DNA of 64,000 nucleotides from positions 24,091,175-24,155,174 of the forward strand of contig JBANSL010000018.1 in NCBI GenBank assembly GCA_037127255.1, in the 5' to 3' direction. A program made the translations under genes and the position numbers. The notes beneath the pieces were generated by a model, which searched no databases, was not told the origin of the DNA, and saw nothing but the letters and a program-made list of their open reading frames with translations. Position 1 is the first letter of the stretch, and each line of letters begins with the position of its first letter. This document shows positions 48,146-58,330 of the stretch, in pieces. Source of the DNA: Persicaria tinctoria. Its lineage: Eukaryota; Streptophyta; Magnoliopsida; Caryophyllales; Polygonaceae.

Positions 48146-49584
48146 TGATATGACGCATTTAAATAGCCATAATAAGTTGCATTTAACTTATGTTGTGATG
48201 CATATCATGCATAGTTTAAGTAGAATTTGCATATTTGCTCTCTATGTTGGTGGAGTCGAAATCTACACACTTTTATTGATTATTTCAGGTAACTGTGGAT
48301 CCGAGGATGAGACATGGGTTGATAACGCATTGGATGAGGAACTCAAGTTGATCGAAGAAGCTTACATGAAGATCTAAAGAGGTCCTGAGAAGAAGAAACG
48401 AGACTAAACGAGTAACAAGTCTGCAGAAGTTATCGCCAGACATGATAAACTTGTTTTGCACTTTCTGGAGGTCTCGGTTGTCCAAGTGACTATTATGACG
48501 ATGCGTTGGAAAACTCTTTCAGAGAGCTAAAACTTTCATGTTGACGTCGAGAGCTGATTCGACCTGCATTTTCCGTAAAAGACCAATGCAGCGGCCGCTG
48601 CATAATTGTCACAGAAAACTCATGCAGCGGCCGCCACATTAGTGCAGCGGCCGCCGCATGTTCCAGCAGTGACGCGTTTTGAGTTCGGCGACGGTTTTAT
48701 CTATCTAAACCCTATTTATCTATCTTTGTCTTTTGGGAGGTCAACTTGGACACAAAAGAGGACGATTTTCGAGAGGGTTTAGCCCTAAGTTTTCATTCAT
48801 TCATTAGATTAGGATTCAAGATGATTTTAGTTGGAGATTGAGAGCGATGTTCGCCATGGGCGACTAAACTCTCTTCGTTCTACCTGCAATTTGAAGCTTT
48901 GTTTGGATTAAGTTGTGAGTTTCTGAATCTTGTTCCTTATTTCCTATATTTGGATGTTTCAACTTCTTTGTGCTTGATTGTTGATTGTTTTGTTCTATCT
49001 TGTCTGACCAACTAGTTAGATCAATTCAATTGCTAGAGTTTTGTAGATTCCTGATTGCAAACTTTAACCCAAGTGGCAAACTTATCCCGTTAGGGATGAT
49101 TGAACTAATTGGATGGGTAGGAAGTTGAATGTGTTGTTAAATTCCTTTCCGAGGGACTGTAATTGCCTTTGTGAATCTATGAACTTAAAGCTATCGATTG
49201 GGTTAAATCCTTTTCTGAGGGACTGCTCATGAGATAAGGGTTTCTAGGACTGATTGGACTAGTAACTATATTAGGTCGGGACAATGACATCGATATGAAG
49301 ACTAAAAGGACAAGAGGAAGTTACAATATCAATTCAATCAAATAAAGTGGATAGTTGTAGGTAGAACGATCTTCTCTAAATTGTTTTGCATCAACTTCTT
49401 TATAGTTTATTTTATTTTCTTTCTATTTCAAATCAACCAAAACCCCCCTTTCTACTAATTGATAAATACACACTTTTCAGAAATACTTGATTCTCTATGG
49501 GATCGACCTCTTACTTACTTGTTATACTAGTTCGTAGGTTTGAGTTTTACTTTTGATAGGAGACACAATAATTTCGTCCCGTCA
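48146..49584 (+). mobile_element. Solo LTR, Ty3/gypsy (Athila-like)
   Basis: The sequence TGATATGACGC...TCGTCCCGTCA (1,439 bp) is flanked by ACAGG at 48141-48145 and 49585-49589. Removing it rejoins a GGGACGGGA-type element. It contains three GCAGCGGCCGC-type palindromes (48588-48660) and ends with a TATGGGATCGACCTC motif (near 49497), usual in plant Athila/Tat-type LTRs. No internal region or second LTR remains, so the internal part was lost by LTR-LTR recombination. The 97-codon frame at its start is LTR sequence. Confidence 0.85.
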
Positions 49585-49729
49585 ACAGGGCGCGGAATGA
49601 CCCTAATCTAGTCCCGTCCCATCTCGTCCCATGCCCACCCCTACATCACACACTCTCTACATGACAAATATCCTACTAGAAAACTCATTTCTCGTTTTTT
49701 TTTTTTGAACAAGAAACTATTTGAGACAC

Positions 49730-50005
49730 CTATGCTTTAGTCGTAGTCCACCCAAGAGCATCCTGACATATAAGAACTTGCAGTTCTAAATCAGACAAAA
49801 GGTTCTCAGTAGAGAGAGAATGACCCAAAAGAGTCAAATGGTCAAATACATGATTACCTTCTCTAAAAATATGTGAAACACAGGTGTGATCAAAGTAAAG
49901 CACATCACACTGAGAGTTTGAGATGATCATCTCTATCTCCCATGGACACGACCAAGTCCTTTTTAATGCATTAATAATACATAAACTATCTTCGTCAATC
50001 GCCAA
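49730..50005 (-). pseudogene. LINE RNase H domain (RVT_3-like), fragment
   Basis: DEDSLCIINALK, then SHIFREGNHVFDHLTLLGHS match the C-terminal RNase H of plant L1 LINEs (E.DS..VI.A.. ... H..RE.N..AD.LA..G). The stop codon is followed within about 25 bases by the poly(A) tail, as expected for the element's 3' end. Confidence 0.8.
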
Positions 50006-50546
50006 ATTCCCGATACAGAGTCTCTTTGCTTCCTATATGCCTAAGCAGAGGCCTTTGGCCTCAGCATCAATCACTTATTCAAAAGGGCATACGCCCGACC
50101 CATTCCCATACTAATTATGTCGACCTTGTTGTCTTGGATCAAAAGTCCATATGATGCCTAACCATTTCGTCGCAGCGATCCATCAGAGTTGAGCTTGTGC
50201 CAATTTATGCATTGTCTTTCCCATTTTATGTTCATTTTCCTTTTATGAGGGTTCCGGCTATTGTGTCCAACAATTGTTATCTTATCAGGTTCCTCCACAA
50301 TCAAGCTCCTAATTGCATGCGTCCCTCCGTTGATTCAGTTGGGACCTTATTGTTATTTTTATTTTATTCAAAGTTTCATTTTTGAAGATTTTTTTTTATT
50401 TCTAAAAATACCAAATGTTCATCCAGACTGTAGCAAGGGTAGCAAAATCCTTCAAATCCACCTCCTTTCTAAGCAGAGAGAAGCCATCTACTACACTAAC
50501 GTTTACAATTTTCAATCGCTGGGTTTTAACTACTAGGGAAGCCTTA

Positions 50547-51540
50547 GCGCGTGTTTGATAAATGGGGGGTTTTTTAGGAGTTGGTTTTTTTTAAGGGGTG
50601 GAGTTTATTTGGTGTATTATGGATGTGTGGGAGGTGGAGTTTTTAAAAAAAAATAACCTTGAAAAAAACCTAATTGGTGTTTGGTGGATATAAGGGGTTG
50701 GTGATATATTTATGGGCAAAATGACTTTAATGCCCTCATTTTTATTTGTTCATCCCTTACCCATTGCCCTCACGCGTTGAAAACCCTAGGTCGGGTCTCC
50801 TGGCCGTCGCCTCCTTCTTCCCCCAAATCCTCCTCCTCCTTCTGAGCTTCTCGCTCCCTCAATCCCCTCCAATTGCAGCAAGATTTGGTGAATCAATTCT
50901 CTAATTGATCCAAATCACAGTCCCAAGATGATGAACTAAAGAAGAACGAAGCCGAACTGATGACGGCGGAGGCGCCATCTCCTGGTCGCCGACGCTTCCT
51001 CCGCCACCTTCTTCTTCCCCCAAATCCTCCTCCTTCTCCTTCTGAGCTTCTGGCTCCCTCAATCCCCTTCAATTGCAACAAGATTTCATGAATCAAATCT
51101 CCAATTGATTCAAATCAGTCCCAAGATGATGAACTGAAGATGAACGGAGCCGTACTGATGGTGGCGGAGGTGCCATCTCCTAGCCGCCGACGCTTCCTCC
51201 GCCACCTCCTGGTCGCCGGCGCCGCACTCAAACAACCTATCGTTGGCTTGCAGAATCCGCAGACGAGGACTTCAGGCCGAGGAACAACAACGACGATTGA
51301 TGGTGGCGGAGGCGAACTGAAGAAGAACGAGGTGAGAGTGGGGTAAATTGGAACAAACTCCCCAAAAAAATAACCTCCAATTCCCAAAGCTACCCCCTCC
51401 AAGCTTGTGAAATTAGGAAAGACAACCTGCAACTTGACCTCCATGAAGCCTCTCCAAAACCTGCTACCAAACGCTGGATGAAGAGCTTAAATTTTTTTGA
51501 AACCTCTGAAAGTTGATGAAACCTTCTATCAAACACACGC
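50547..51540. mobile_element. PIF/Harbinger-type element with captured-looking repeats
   Basis: The left end GCGCGTGTTTGATA mirrors the right end TATCAAACACACGC (13 of 14), with TTA duplications at 50544-50546 and 51541-51543. The 994-bp interior holds two copies of a ~197-bp GC-rich unit (starting CTTCTTCCCCCAAATCCTCC near 50813 and 51010), which includes ATCTCCTGGTCGCCGACGCT. No transposase. The repeated unit could derive from a gene fragment, but none is recognised. Confidence 0.85.
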
Positions 51541-51765
51541 TTAATCATCCTTATTATTTCAGTGGTGATTGGACATTCAAAAATGAAATGATGTAGATCT
51601 TCTATCGTATGATTGCACATTGTACAATTTTGGGGTACAGTAATTTTACTTTCGAAGAGTTTTGCATTGGATGGTATCCCATCTTTGGCCACTTTCCAAA
51701 TAAAGTTCTTAATCGTAGGTATGTGCCTATGTCCCAAATCTATTTGCAATCTATAATGAAATGTC
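51541..51765 (-). pseudogene. LINE zf-RVT region, fragment
   Basis: IKNFIWKVAKDGIPSNAKLF, then CTMCNHTIEDLHHFIFECPI: the CX2C...HX4-5HX4C pattern and FIW..P.. context of the plant LINE RT zinc-binding domain. The frame runs on into the Harbinger element, where it is no longer LINE. Confidence 0.85.
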
Positions 51766-52748
51766 CCTTTTGGTATTTATCATAACTATTGTCGATTTTT
51801 TCGAGATCACCACCCATTTTTAATTTACTAGGTTCCTAATAATGCATATTTTGTATAGGTATTCTAGGTAATTTTAGGGTATAGTTTTAGGTTGCATTTA
51901 ATATGTTTTTCTAGTTTCGCATCTCAATCATTTTGTGGTCAAAGTTCGGAATCTACGTTTTTATGGTTAAATGTGCAGATTCATGGGTTCGAAGTCGGAG
52001 GATGGTTTAAGAAGGAAATGTTGAAGCCCTGGAGCTGTTTAGGATGGCTGACGAGAAGAGAAGAAATGTGCAAGAAGGAGCTACAATCAGCAAGATATGC
52101 ATTATCGAAACATCGCGCTAGGTTTATAGCTTCATTTATGCTATTGCAGGATTTAATCCATGAGTAGCCAGCACGTCTTACAGGAACGGTTCGGGAATCT
52201 TGATGATGTAGGAGGATTGATAGGTAGAAATTGTCTTTTTTAGTGGAAGCGGTGGTTGGGCTAACAACTAGGTGAGAATATCATATCAATGATATGGGAG
52301 AGATGATGTTTATGTACTAGGTGTTTGGGACCTATTGCTACCCCCCCCCCCCCCCCCCTCTTCTAGCTAGAGTAAGCGAGTTAGGTGGTGATCGAATAGG
52401 TTGTCTACCTAATTATGTACACAAACCAAACCCTAGAGTAATTTATATAAACCAATGTAACTTAACTAACATAAAGCCCAAGGATCAGGAAATCACCGTT
52501 GTTGCGAGTGTGAGTGGAACTACGTTTCATACTATTGCTTTCATACAATCAGTCATCATTGCTACTCCTGCTATATACTGTTTTCATACAATTATTCTCT
52601 CTACTTCTCCCTCTTTTCTCATTGCTTGCAATAACATTCATAAAGTCGCACGCACTCCCTGTGGGATCGACCTCTACTCTACCACTAATACTAATTGTTG
52701 AGTTTGAGATTGCTTTTAGGAGGTTCAATGACCGATTTTACCGCTTAA
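51766..52748 (+). mobile_element. Probable solo LTR (gypsy, Athila/Tat-like)
   Basis: About 980 bp separates LINE zf-RVT from the downstream MITE. It holds GGTTGCATTTAATATG and GGAATCTACGTTTTTATGGT, resembling phrases of the LTR at 48146. It also has a C-run near 52341, AATTTATATAAACC, and CCCTGTGGGATCGACCTC near 52656, a frequent feature near the ends of Athila/Tat LTRs. Exact edges and target duplication were not resolved. Confidence 0.45.
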
Positions 52749-53198
52749 GAGCGTGTTTGGAAGTAGTTTTAGGTGGGGGTTTTGGGGCTTCAGGAGTTTA
52801 AGCAAAAAAAGTAACCCATCCCCTAAATGTTTGGCAAGAGTTTTAGGTGAGGGTTTTGGGGCTTAAGGTGGAGTTTATTTTTGTTGAAAATGGAAGCTGC
52901 CCCCCCTAGCTTTCGGAGGTTAAGGTGGAGTTTATTTTTTTGTGGAGGTTTGAAATGTCAGTTTTGACCTCCATTTTTTTTGGCCCTTTTGCCTCCTAGC
53001 ATATATGAAGGGCATTTTGGACTTTTTCACTATAATAACCCTTTATAAACCTTACAACCACCAAACACCTGTCATCTTTTTTACAAGGTTATTTAAAAAA
53101 AAAACTCCACCTCTCACACCTCCATAATACCCCAAATAAACTCCACCTCCTAAAAAAACCACAACTCCTAAAAAAAACCCAATTTGCCAAATACGTGC
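52749..53198. mobile_element. PIF/Harbinger MITE
   Basis: Left GAGCGTGTTTGG, right CCAAATACGTGC (9 of 12 when inverted), with TAA duplications at 52746-52748 and 53199-53201. Its right arm (CTCCACCTCTCACACCTCCA, ACTCCACCTCCT) is the inverse of the left arm of the 50547 element, so both belong to one family. Confidence 0.8.
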
Positions 53199-53204
53199 TA
53201 AGTC

Positions 53205-54540
53205 CCCACACAATATATCCGCGAAATTATTCTTTGGAATGGGTTATTCACAATTTTAGTTATGATACTAATGTCAATATGATTAGTGAGTTCCAAAAGT
53301 AGTGTATCTTTATTCTATTTATTCTCATTTGTGATATAATGACTAGTCTCCATATTAATTAAGCCCACTCAAATTCTCCACTAATCCCACCAGTGGACAG
53401 TTATCAAGCTATGCTTTTTCCATAACCGCCCAACCATCGTAGGTTCGTAACCACGATTTAAACTCATCAATCAGACTAATAGCTTTTTTCCATTGCCATG
53501 AGGATTTTCCATTTCTCACATAGTTTAGAATGTGTTGCTTTCTTAAATACTTGTATGAAATTATTCTCACATAAGGGTTTGATGTGTTTCTGCCAGAATT
53601 TTCCATAATAACTTAAATTGTAATACTATGTTCGTATCTTTTGCATTTCTAATACCCCAATCTGCCATTTCGCGGTGTCTTACACACCTCGGTCCAGCTG
53701 ATAAGAGGTTTATGTTTTGACCCCTTATTCCAAAAGAAGTTCTTATTAATTTAGTTTAGTTCTTTGTATATATTTGTTGGCTGAATAAAGCTTTGCATTG
53801 TGTAGGGATTTTGCTGATAAATTTCCTTTTATTAATGTGCACGTACCTTCCTTCTTGTGAAAGCGAGTTAACCTTCCATTTAGATAGTTGTTGTATTGAT
53901 TTTGTCACCATTTCCTCAAAGCTTGCATGATTGACTCTAAGATTGATAATTGGGCACCCTAGATATTTTTCAAGGTTGGTTGACAGTGTTTTACCAAGCA
54001 CACTAATTTGAATCATGGTTTTTGTAGTTATGGATATATTCTTTGTAACTTGGAATGCATATTTTTGCAAAATTATTTTTTGGCATGATAGTGTGCAAAA
54101 TTCATTGATAATTGTAATAATTTATTTGCATGCAGTTTGGTTCGTGTTAGCAAAAATAATGATGCCATCGGCGAATGATAGGAACGATGTTTTCATACCA
54201 TTTCTTGTTAATGATATACCAATCTGATTCTTACTATACTGTTATCTGCTACATATTGAAGGTTATGAGCAAGCACTTCCATGGATGAGATGAATAGTAA
54301 TGGTAAGATAGGATCACCTTGTCTTATCCCTTTTTGTGGTTTGAATAGGTCAGTTGGTTGATTATTAAACAACACAGAGAATGACACTGTGGTAATGCAC
54401 TGTCTAAACCACCAACAAACTTTAGGTCGATCAAAATTGAACTTGTCCATAACCAAGAACAGAAATTCCTAGTTGATCATATCATATGCTTTTTCTATAT
54501 CTAATTTAATTGCCATCCAATCCTATTTCCCCTTTTACCT
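53205..54540 (-). pseudogene. LINE reverse transcriptase, broken
   Basis: LFNNQPTDLFKPQKGIRQGD (near 54370), then FADG with IIIFANTNQTACK (near 54165), then LEKYLGCPIINLRV and LSKWKVNSLSQEGRYVHINK. These match RT blocks of plant LINEs. The catalytic [FY]ADD box reads FADG: the second Asp is lost. Stops and frameshifts lie between blocks. The 3' portion includes SSWQWKKAISLIDEFKSW and WAVMEKA. Confidence 0.85.
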
Positions 54541-54559
54541 CTAAAGGAGTGAAAGATTT

Positions 54560-54851
54560 CGTGTGCAATTAGGATTGGTGTAGATTTTGTAGATTGTTGT
54601 ACATAGGCTAATGGGCCTAAATTGATTTGTCGTTGTTGGATTATCACATTTGAGTACTATTAATATGATAAAAGTATGCTTTATATATTTGTTTAAGTAT
54701 CTTTTGCAATTAGGATTGTTGTAGATTTTGTAGATTGTTGTACATAGGCTAATGGGCCTGAACTGATTTGTTGTTGCTGCTGTTGGATTATCACATTTAG
54801 GTATTAATATGATGAAAGTATGCTTTATATATATCTATTTAAGTATCTTAC
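54560..54851. repeat. Tandem duplication (~147 bp x 2) within the LINE
   Basis: GCAATTAGGATTGKTGTAGA, then ACATAGGCTAATGGGCCT, then TATGCTTTATATAT occur twice in a row. This separates the RT core from its upstream part. Confidence 0.85.
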
Positions 54852-54854
54852 CGT

Positions 54855-54930
54855 GGGAGAAAAAATCCTTAACATCTTTGGTGACACTAGGACCAACAAT
54901 ATGCCAGTACTTTTCATAAAACTCTGTGGG
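54855..54930 (-). pseudogene. LINE RT upstream segment
   Basis: RTPTEFYEKYWHIVGPSVTK and DVKDFFSHGK match the F(Y/F)xKYWxIVG...V..FF..G segment just before the RT fingers in plant LINEs. Confidence 0.75.
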
Positions 54931-54934
54931 GGTT

Positions 54935-55145
54935 CTGAGGTTGTCGACTAATCCCTACAGGTTCGAGCTCTAGCCTACAAATGACATGAACCGGTAAGCT
55001 AGGTAGCAAGCCACCAGGCAGGCTCACCCAAGCTAATGAAGGCTTGAGCATCCACTACTTACATATAATGTGTAAAGAATGGGATTTGAACCATTGACCT
55101 AACCTCTTGTAAGGGTTACCTCTCCCTTACCACTAAGGCAAGGGT
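54935..55145 (-). mobile_element. tRNA-derived SINE, copy 4
   Basis: Same family as the copies near 16.3, 18.9 and 20 kb: ACCGGTAAGCTA, CCACCAGGCAGGCTCACCCA, ATGAAGGCTTGA. On the minus strand, the A-box-like TTGCCTTAGTGGTAA and B box GGTTCAAATCC are intact. It carries GGTTGTCGACTAATCCCTAC at its 3' side and lacks an obvious poly(A). Confidence 0.75.
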
Positions 55146-55862
55146 AGACCTAGGAAAACGCGAGTGGGCCCGTTCGGTCCGCCCCGCCCACCTGCATTTA
55201 TGAACGAGCTTGGACATAGGTTGAAGCCCATGTGGACTGCTAGGCCCAGCCCATGCCCGCGGCGGGCGTGTGTGTGGACAGAGCAATGAACCCGTTGCGC
55301 TGTTGCGGGCCGCTAGGTCCGCAACGGGTACCTGCCTTTTTCTTATTAAAATTAATATATAATTATATATATGTAATAAATAATATTAATATTAATTCTT
55401 CAATTTAAAAAAAAATAGTACCTTGTGCCTAAAAAAAACAGTAACTTAAAAAAACAGTTAACTTAAAAAAAAGTTTCTAAAAAAAGTAATTAATATATAA
55501 CTATATATATATGTAATAAATAATATTAATATTAATTATTCATTTAAAAAAATAGTAACTTAAAAAAACAATTTCTTAAAAAAGTAATTAATATATAATT
55601 TTTATATATATGTGTGATAAATAATATTAATATTATTTTTTTAATTGAAAAAAAAACAGTAACTTATAATTATTCATGTTAAAAAAAACAGTAACTTAAT
55701 ATTAATTATTCAATTAAAAAAAACAGTAACTTATATCTAAAATAGTAACTTAATTATCCAACATTTTTTTGTGGGTACCCGCGGGCTACCCGCACCCGCA
55801 TTCGTGAACGGGCTTGAACACGACTTCCAATCCATTAACCGGGCTTAGCCTGACCCGCGTCT
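55146..55862. mobile_element. GC-ended, AT-cored hAT-like element (host of copia 2)
   Basis: Begins with GGGCCCGTTCGG/CCCGCCCACC motifs and ends with GCGGGCTACCCGCACCCGC. In between, an AT-rich core has units starting ATTAATATATAAYTATATATATGTAATAAA near 55351, 55488 and 55586. The far end would lie after copia 2 (CGTCCGCAACAGCGAG at 61515). No ORF. Confidence 0.4.
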
Positions 55863-56086
55863 TGTAGAAGTATATGGATAGAAGGGAAATTTGGTAATTG
55901 ATCTTGTAAATGTGATCTCTTGATCACTTGGTAACTCGGCTATATAAGCCAACCAACGGTGTAAAGCACAACAACTGAATTCATAACAAACTCAAATAGA
56001 TTTTTTCTGTGTTCTTCCTTCTTCCCTTTTCCTTGATCTTTCATGGAGTTTCGTGTGGGATTCTAGGAGGAATCCATACGTTTTCA
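55863..56086 (+). repeat. 5' LTR of copia 2
   Basis: TGTAGAAGTATATGG...CATACGTTTTCA, with GGCTATATAAGCC as TATA box near 55938. Differs from the 3' LTR at several sites, so it is an old insertion. Confidence 0.92.
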
Positions 56087-56098
56087 TGGTATCAGAGC
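56087..56098 (+). other. Primer-binding site of copia 2
   Basis: TGGTATCAGAGC, complementary to the 3' end of tRNA-iMet, directly after the LTR. Confidence 0.95.
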
Positions 56099-56216
56099 TT
56101 TGGGAAGCCGATCCGATCGATTGAAGCTCTGTGGAGACGAGATATAAAGGAATTGGTGAAGAACAAGGGAAGAGCCAGGTGCAAGGATTCGACACAAAAT
56201 CGGAAACATCAACAGC

Positions 56217-57055
56217 ATGAATGATCCGCTGAGTTTGTCAAATTTCGATCATCCAGGAGCGCAGCTGGTGGCTAACGTCTTCAATGGAACGAATTTCTTG
56301 AGTTGGAGCCGAGGAGTAAAAATGGCGCTAAGGGCCAAACTCAAGCTTGGTTTCATTGATGGCAGTTTTCGTCAAGAGGACTTGAATCCGACAGAGATGT
56401 AGAAGTGGAAGCGGTGCGACTACATGATCAGATGCTGGATCTTGAATTCCATAGTGCCAAACATATCCGAAATATTTATGTGCGCGGAATCAGCAAAGCA
56501 ACTTTGGGATGAGATTATTGAAAGGTATGCTCCTTCGAACGGTCCTTTGTTGTTTCAATTGAAGAGGAATTTATGCAATTTGGATCAAGGAAACATGGAT
56601 GTTGTGGATTATTTCGGTCATTTGAAAAAGTTGTGGGATGAGATCTTCAGCCTTGAAGGGAAGCCATAGTGTATGTGTGGAGCATACATCAGATGTTCAT
56701 GTGATATGAACAACAAGGTTGCAGAAATGGAGGATAGAAACAAATTGATTCAGTTTCTTATGGGACTGAATGGAGGATATGAAAGCGCTAAAAACCATAT
56801 TCTTGCTATGGATCCAATGCAGACATTGAACAGATCATTGTATCTTGTTCAACAACTGGACAAGAAATGTACAGGGAACACAGGAGAAAGTAGCAGTGAT
56901 TCGAAAGCATTTTTGCCAATAAACTGACTGGCGTCAAGAGAGATTACAAGAAAGAGAGAGCTACTAAGAAAGAAAACAAGAAGTGTTCACATTTTGGGAT
57001 GACAGGCCATCTCAAGAATGAATGCTTCAAAATAATCGGATATCCAAAGTGGTTT
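56217..57055 (+). pseudogene. copia 2 Gag, broken
   Basis: FNGTNFLSWSRGVKMALRAK, then ESAKQLWDEIIERYAPSN and FLMGLNGGYESAKNHILAMD are conserved Gag blocks. Stops occur at 56400 and 56667, with a frame change near 56927. The zinc knuckle reads CSHFGMTGHLKNEC: the second Cys is Phe. Confidence 0.88.
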
Positions 57056-57059
57056 AAAG

Positions 57060-58330
57060 CACCAAAAGGGAAAACTGGTGCCAAAGCCAACGCTGCAGAT
57101 ATGGAGATAGATGAATCTCCATTATTAGAGGCTGGGAATTTCAACAGTATTGATGACAATAAGGATCTCATCAGTTATGTTGTTCAACAAGTGATCAGGG
57201 CAATGAAAGCCAAAGGAATTGCAAGTTCAGAAGCCCATTTTTCTGGTAAGCCTCTTACCTTCAGTATTCTCAGTAATGCCTTTTCTTTGAGTATTGCTAG
57301 AAAGCATTGTGAGAATAGGAATGTATGGAATATAGCTAGTGGGGCTACATATCACATGGTGTTTGATGATCAGTTATTATAGTTCAAAAGGAAATTGATG
57401 ACTCTTGTCAAAGTGTCTTTACTTGATGGTTCAATTAAGTGGGTCGCATAGGTTGAGGATATACATCTTGCATCAGGGTTGGTGTTGTATGATGTTTTCT
57501 ATATACCTGAATTCAAGATCAACTTGTTATCCGTTGGAAAAGTGATTGATGATTTTGAGGTGGGTGTCATTTTTCACAAGAAACTGTGTTTTATAGGACC
57601 TTAGGAAGGGTCAAGCAGCTCTCATTGGAGATAGAATACACAACAGGTTGTTCAGGGCTACTCTTGAGCCTGTAGATGTTGCTGTTGAAGTGTACAAGAA
57701 GTTGTCAAGAAGCCTTGAAGCCAAGGGAAATGTATATAGATCTAATAATGAGTCATCTTCTAATAATGTTGTCTCAAGTCCTAGTAAGTCAGTATTGCAT
57801 GCTAGGTTGGGACATGTCTCAGTGACTAAGATGGCTCATGTCCCAGGTTGTAAAGGCATTGTTGCTGATGATTTCAGTTGTGAGTCTTGTATTCTTGCTA
57901 AACATCATGTTTACCTTTGATTCAAATAATTCAATGGCTAGTGCATGTTTTGAATTGTTGCACATTGATCTCTAGGGTCCATACAAAGTACCTAGTAGAA
58001 CTGGAGCTAGGTACTTTGTCACATTTCTTGATGATCATAGTAGAGCTGTTTGGACTCAATTGATCAAAAATAAAGGTCAAGCTAGCTCTGTTGTAAGGAC
58101 CTTTGTTTTGATGGTTGAGAATCAGTTTAATGTTAGAGTTAAAAAAAAATTAGAAGTGACAATGGGACTGAATTCTTCAACTGTCAACAGTTTTTTGAAG
58201 ACAAAGGCATAGTTCACCAGCTTTCAGCTCCTTATGTTCCTTAACAAAATGGTAGGGTTGAGAGGAACCATAGGTATCTCAGAGAGACTGCTCGTGCCTT
58301 AAGACTTCATGCCAATTTGCCTCCAAAGTA
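57060..58330 (+). pseudogene. copia 2 protease and integrase, broken
   Basis: Near 57335 the protease site reads IASGATYHM, with Ala in place of the catalytic Asp of D[ST]GA. The GAG-pre-integrase zinc region is present (ARLGHVS ... CESC). The integrase core shows LHIDL near 57960, a degenerate SDNGTEF-like site near 58155, and GRVERNHRYL near 58253, broken by three stops and an A-run frameshift. It stops abruptly after HANLPPK at 58328. Confidence 0.88.

Larger units (their letters stand above)
49694..54930 (-). mobile_element. LINE (non-LTR) retrotransposon, degenerate and interrupted
   Basis: Minus-strand order is RT (54930-53400), RT zinc-binding region (51765-51541), linker (50543-50380), RNase H (50005-49730), then a poly(A) tail seen as a T-run at 49695-49706. 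The pieces share one strand and the expected plant L1 order. Breaks are caused by a Harbinger-type element (50547-51540), an LTR-like insert plus a MITE (51766-53198), and the SINE that cuts its 5' side. No endonuclease or ORF1 remains. Confidence 0.85.

Noticed and set aside
48084..48377. 97-codon frame (shorter copy at 18464-18646) that looked conserved
   Set aside because: It spans the start of a solo LTR and its flank. The two copies come from duplication of the whole segment, and the frame is shortened in one of them.
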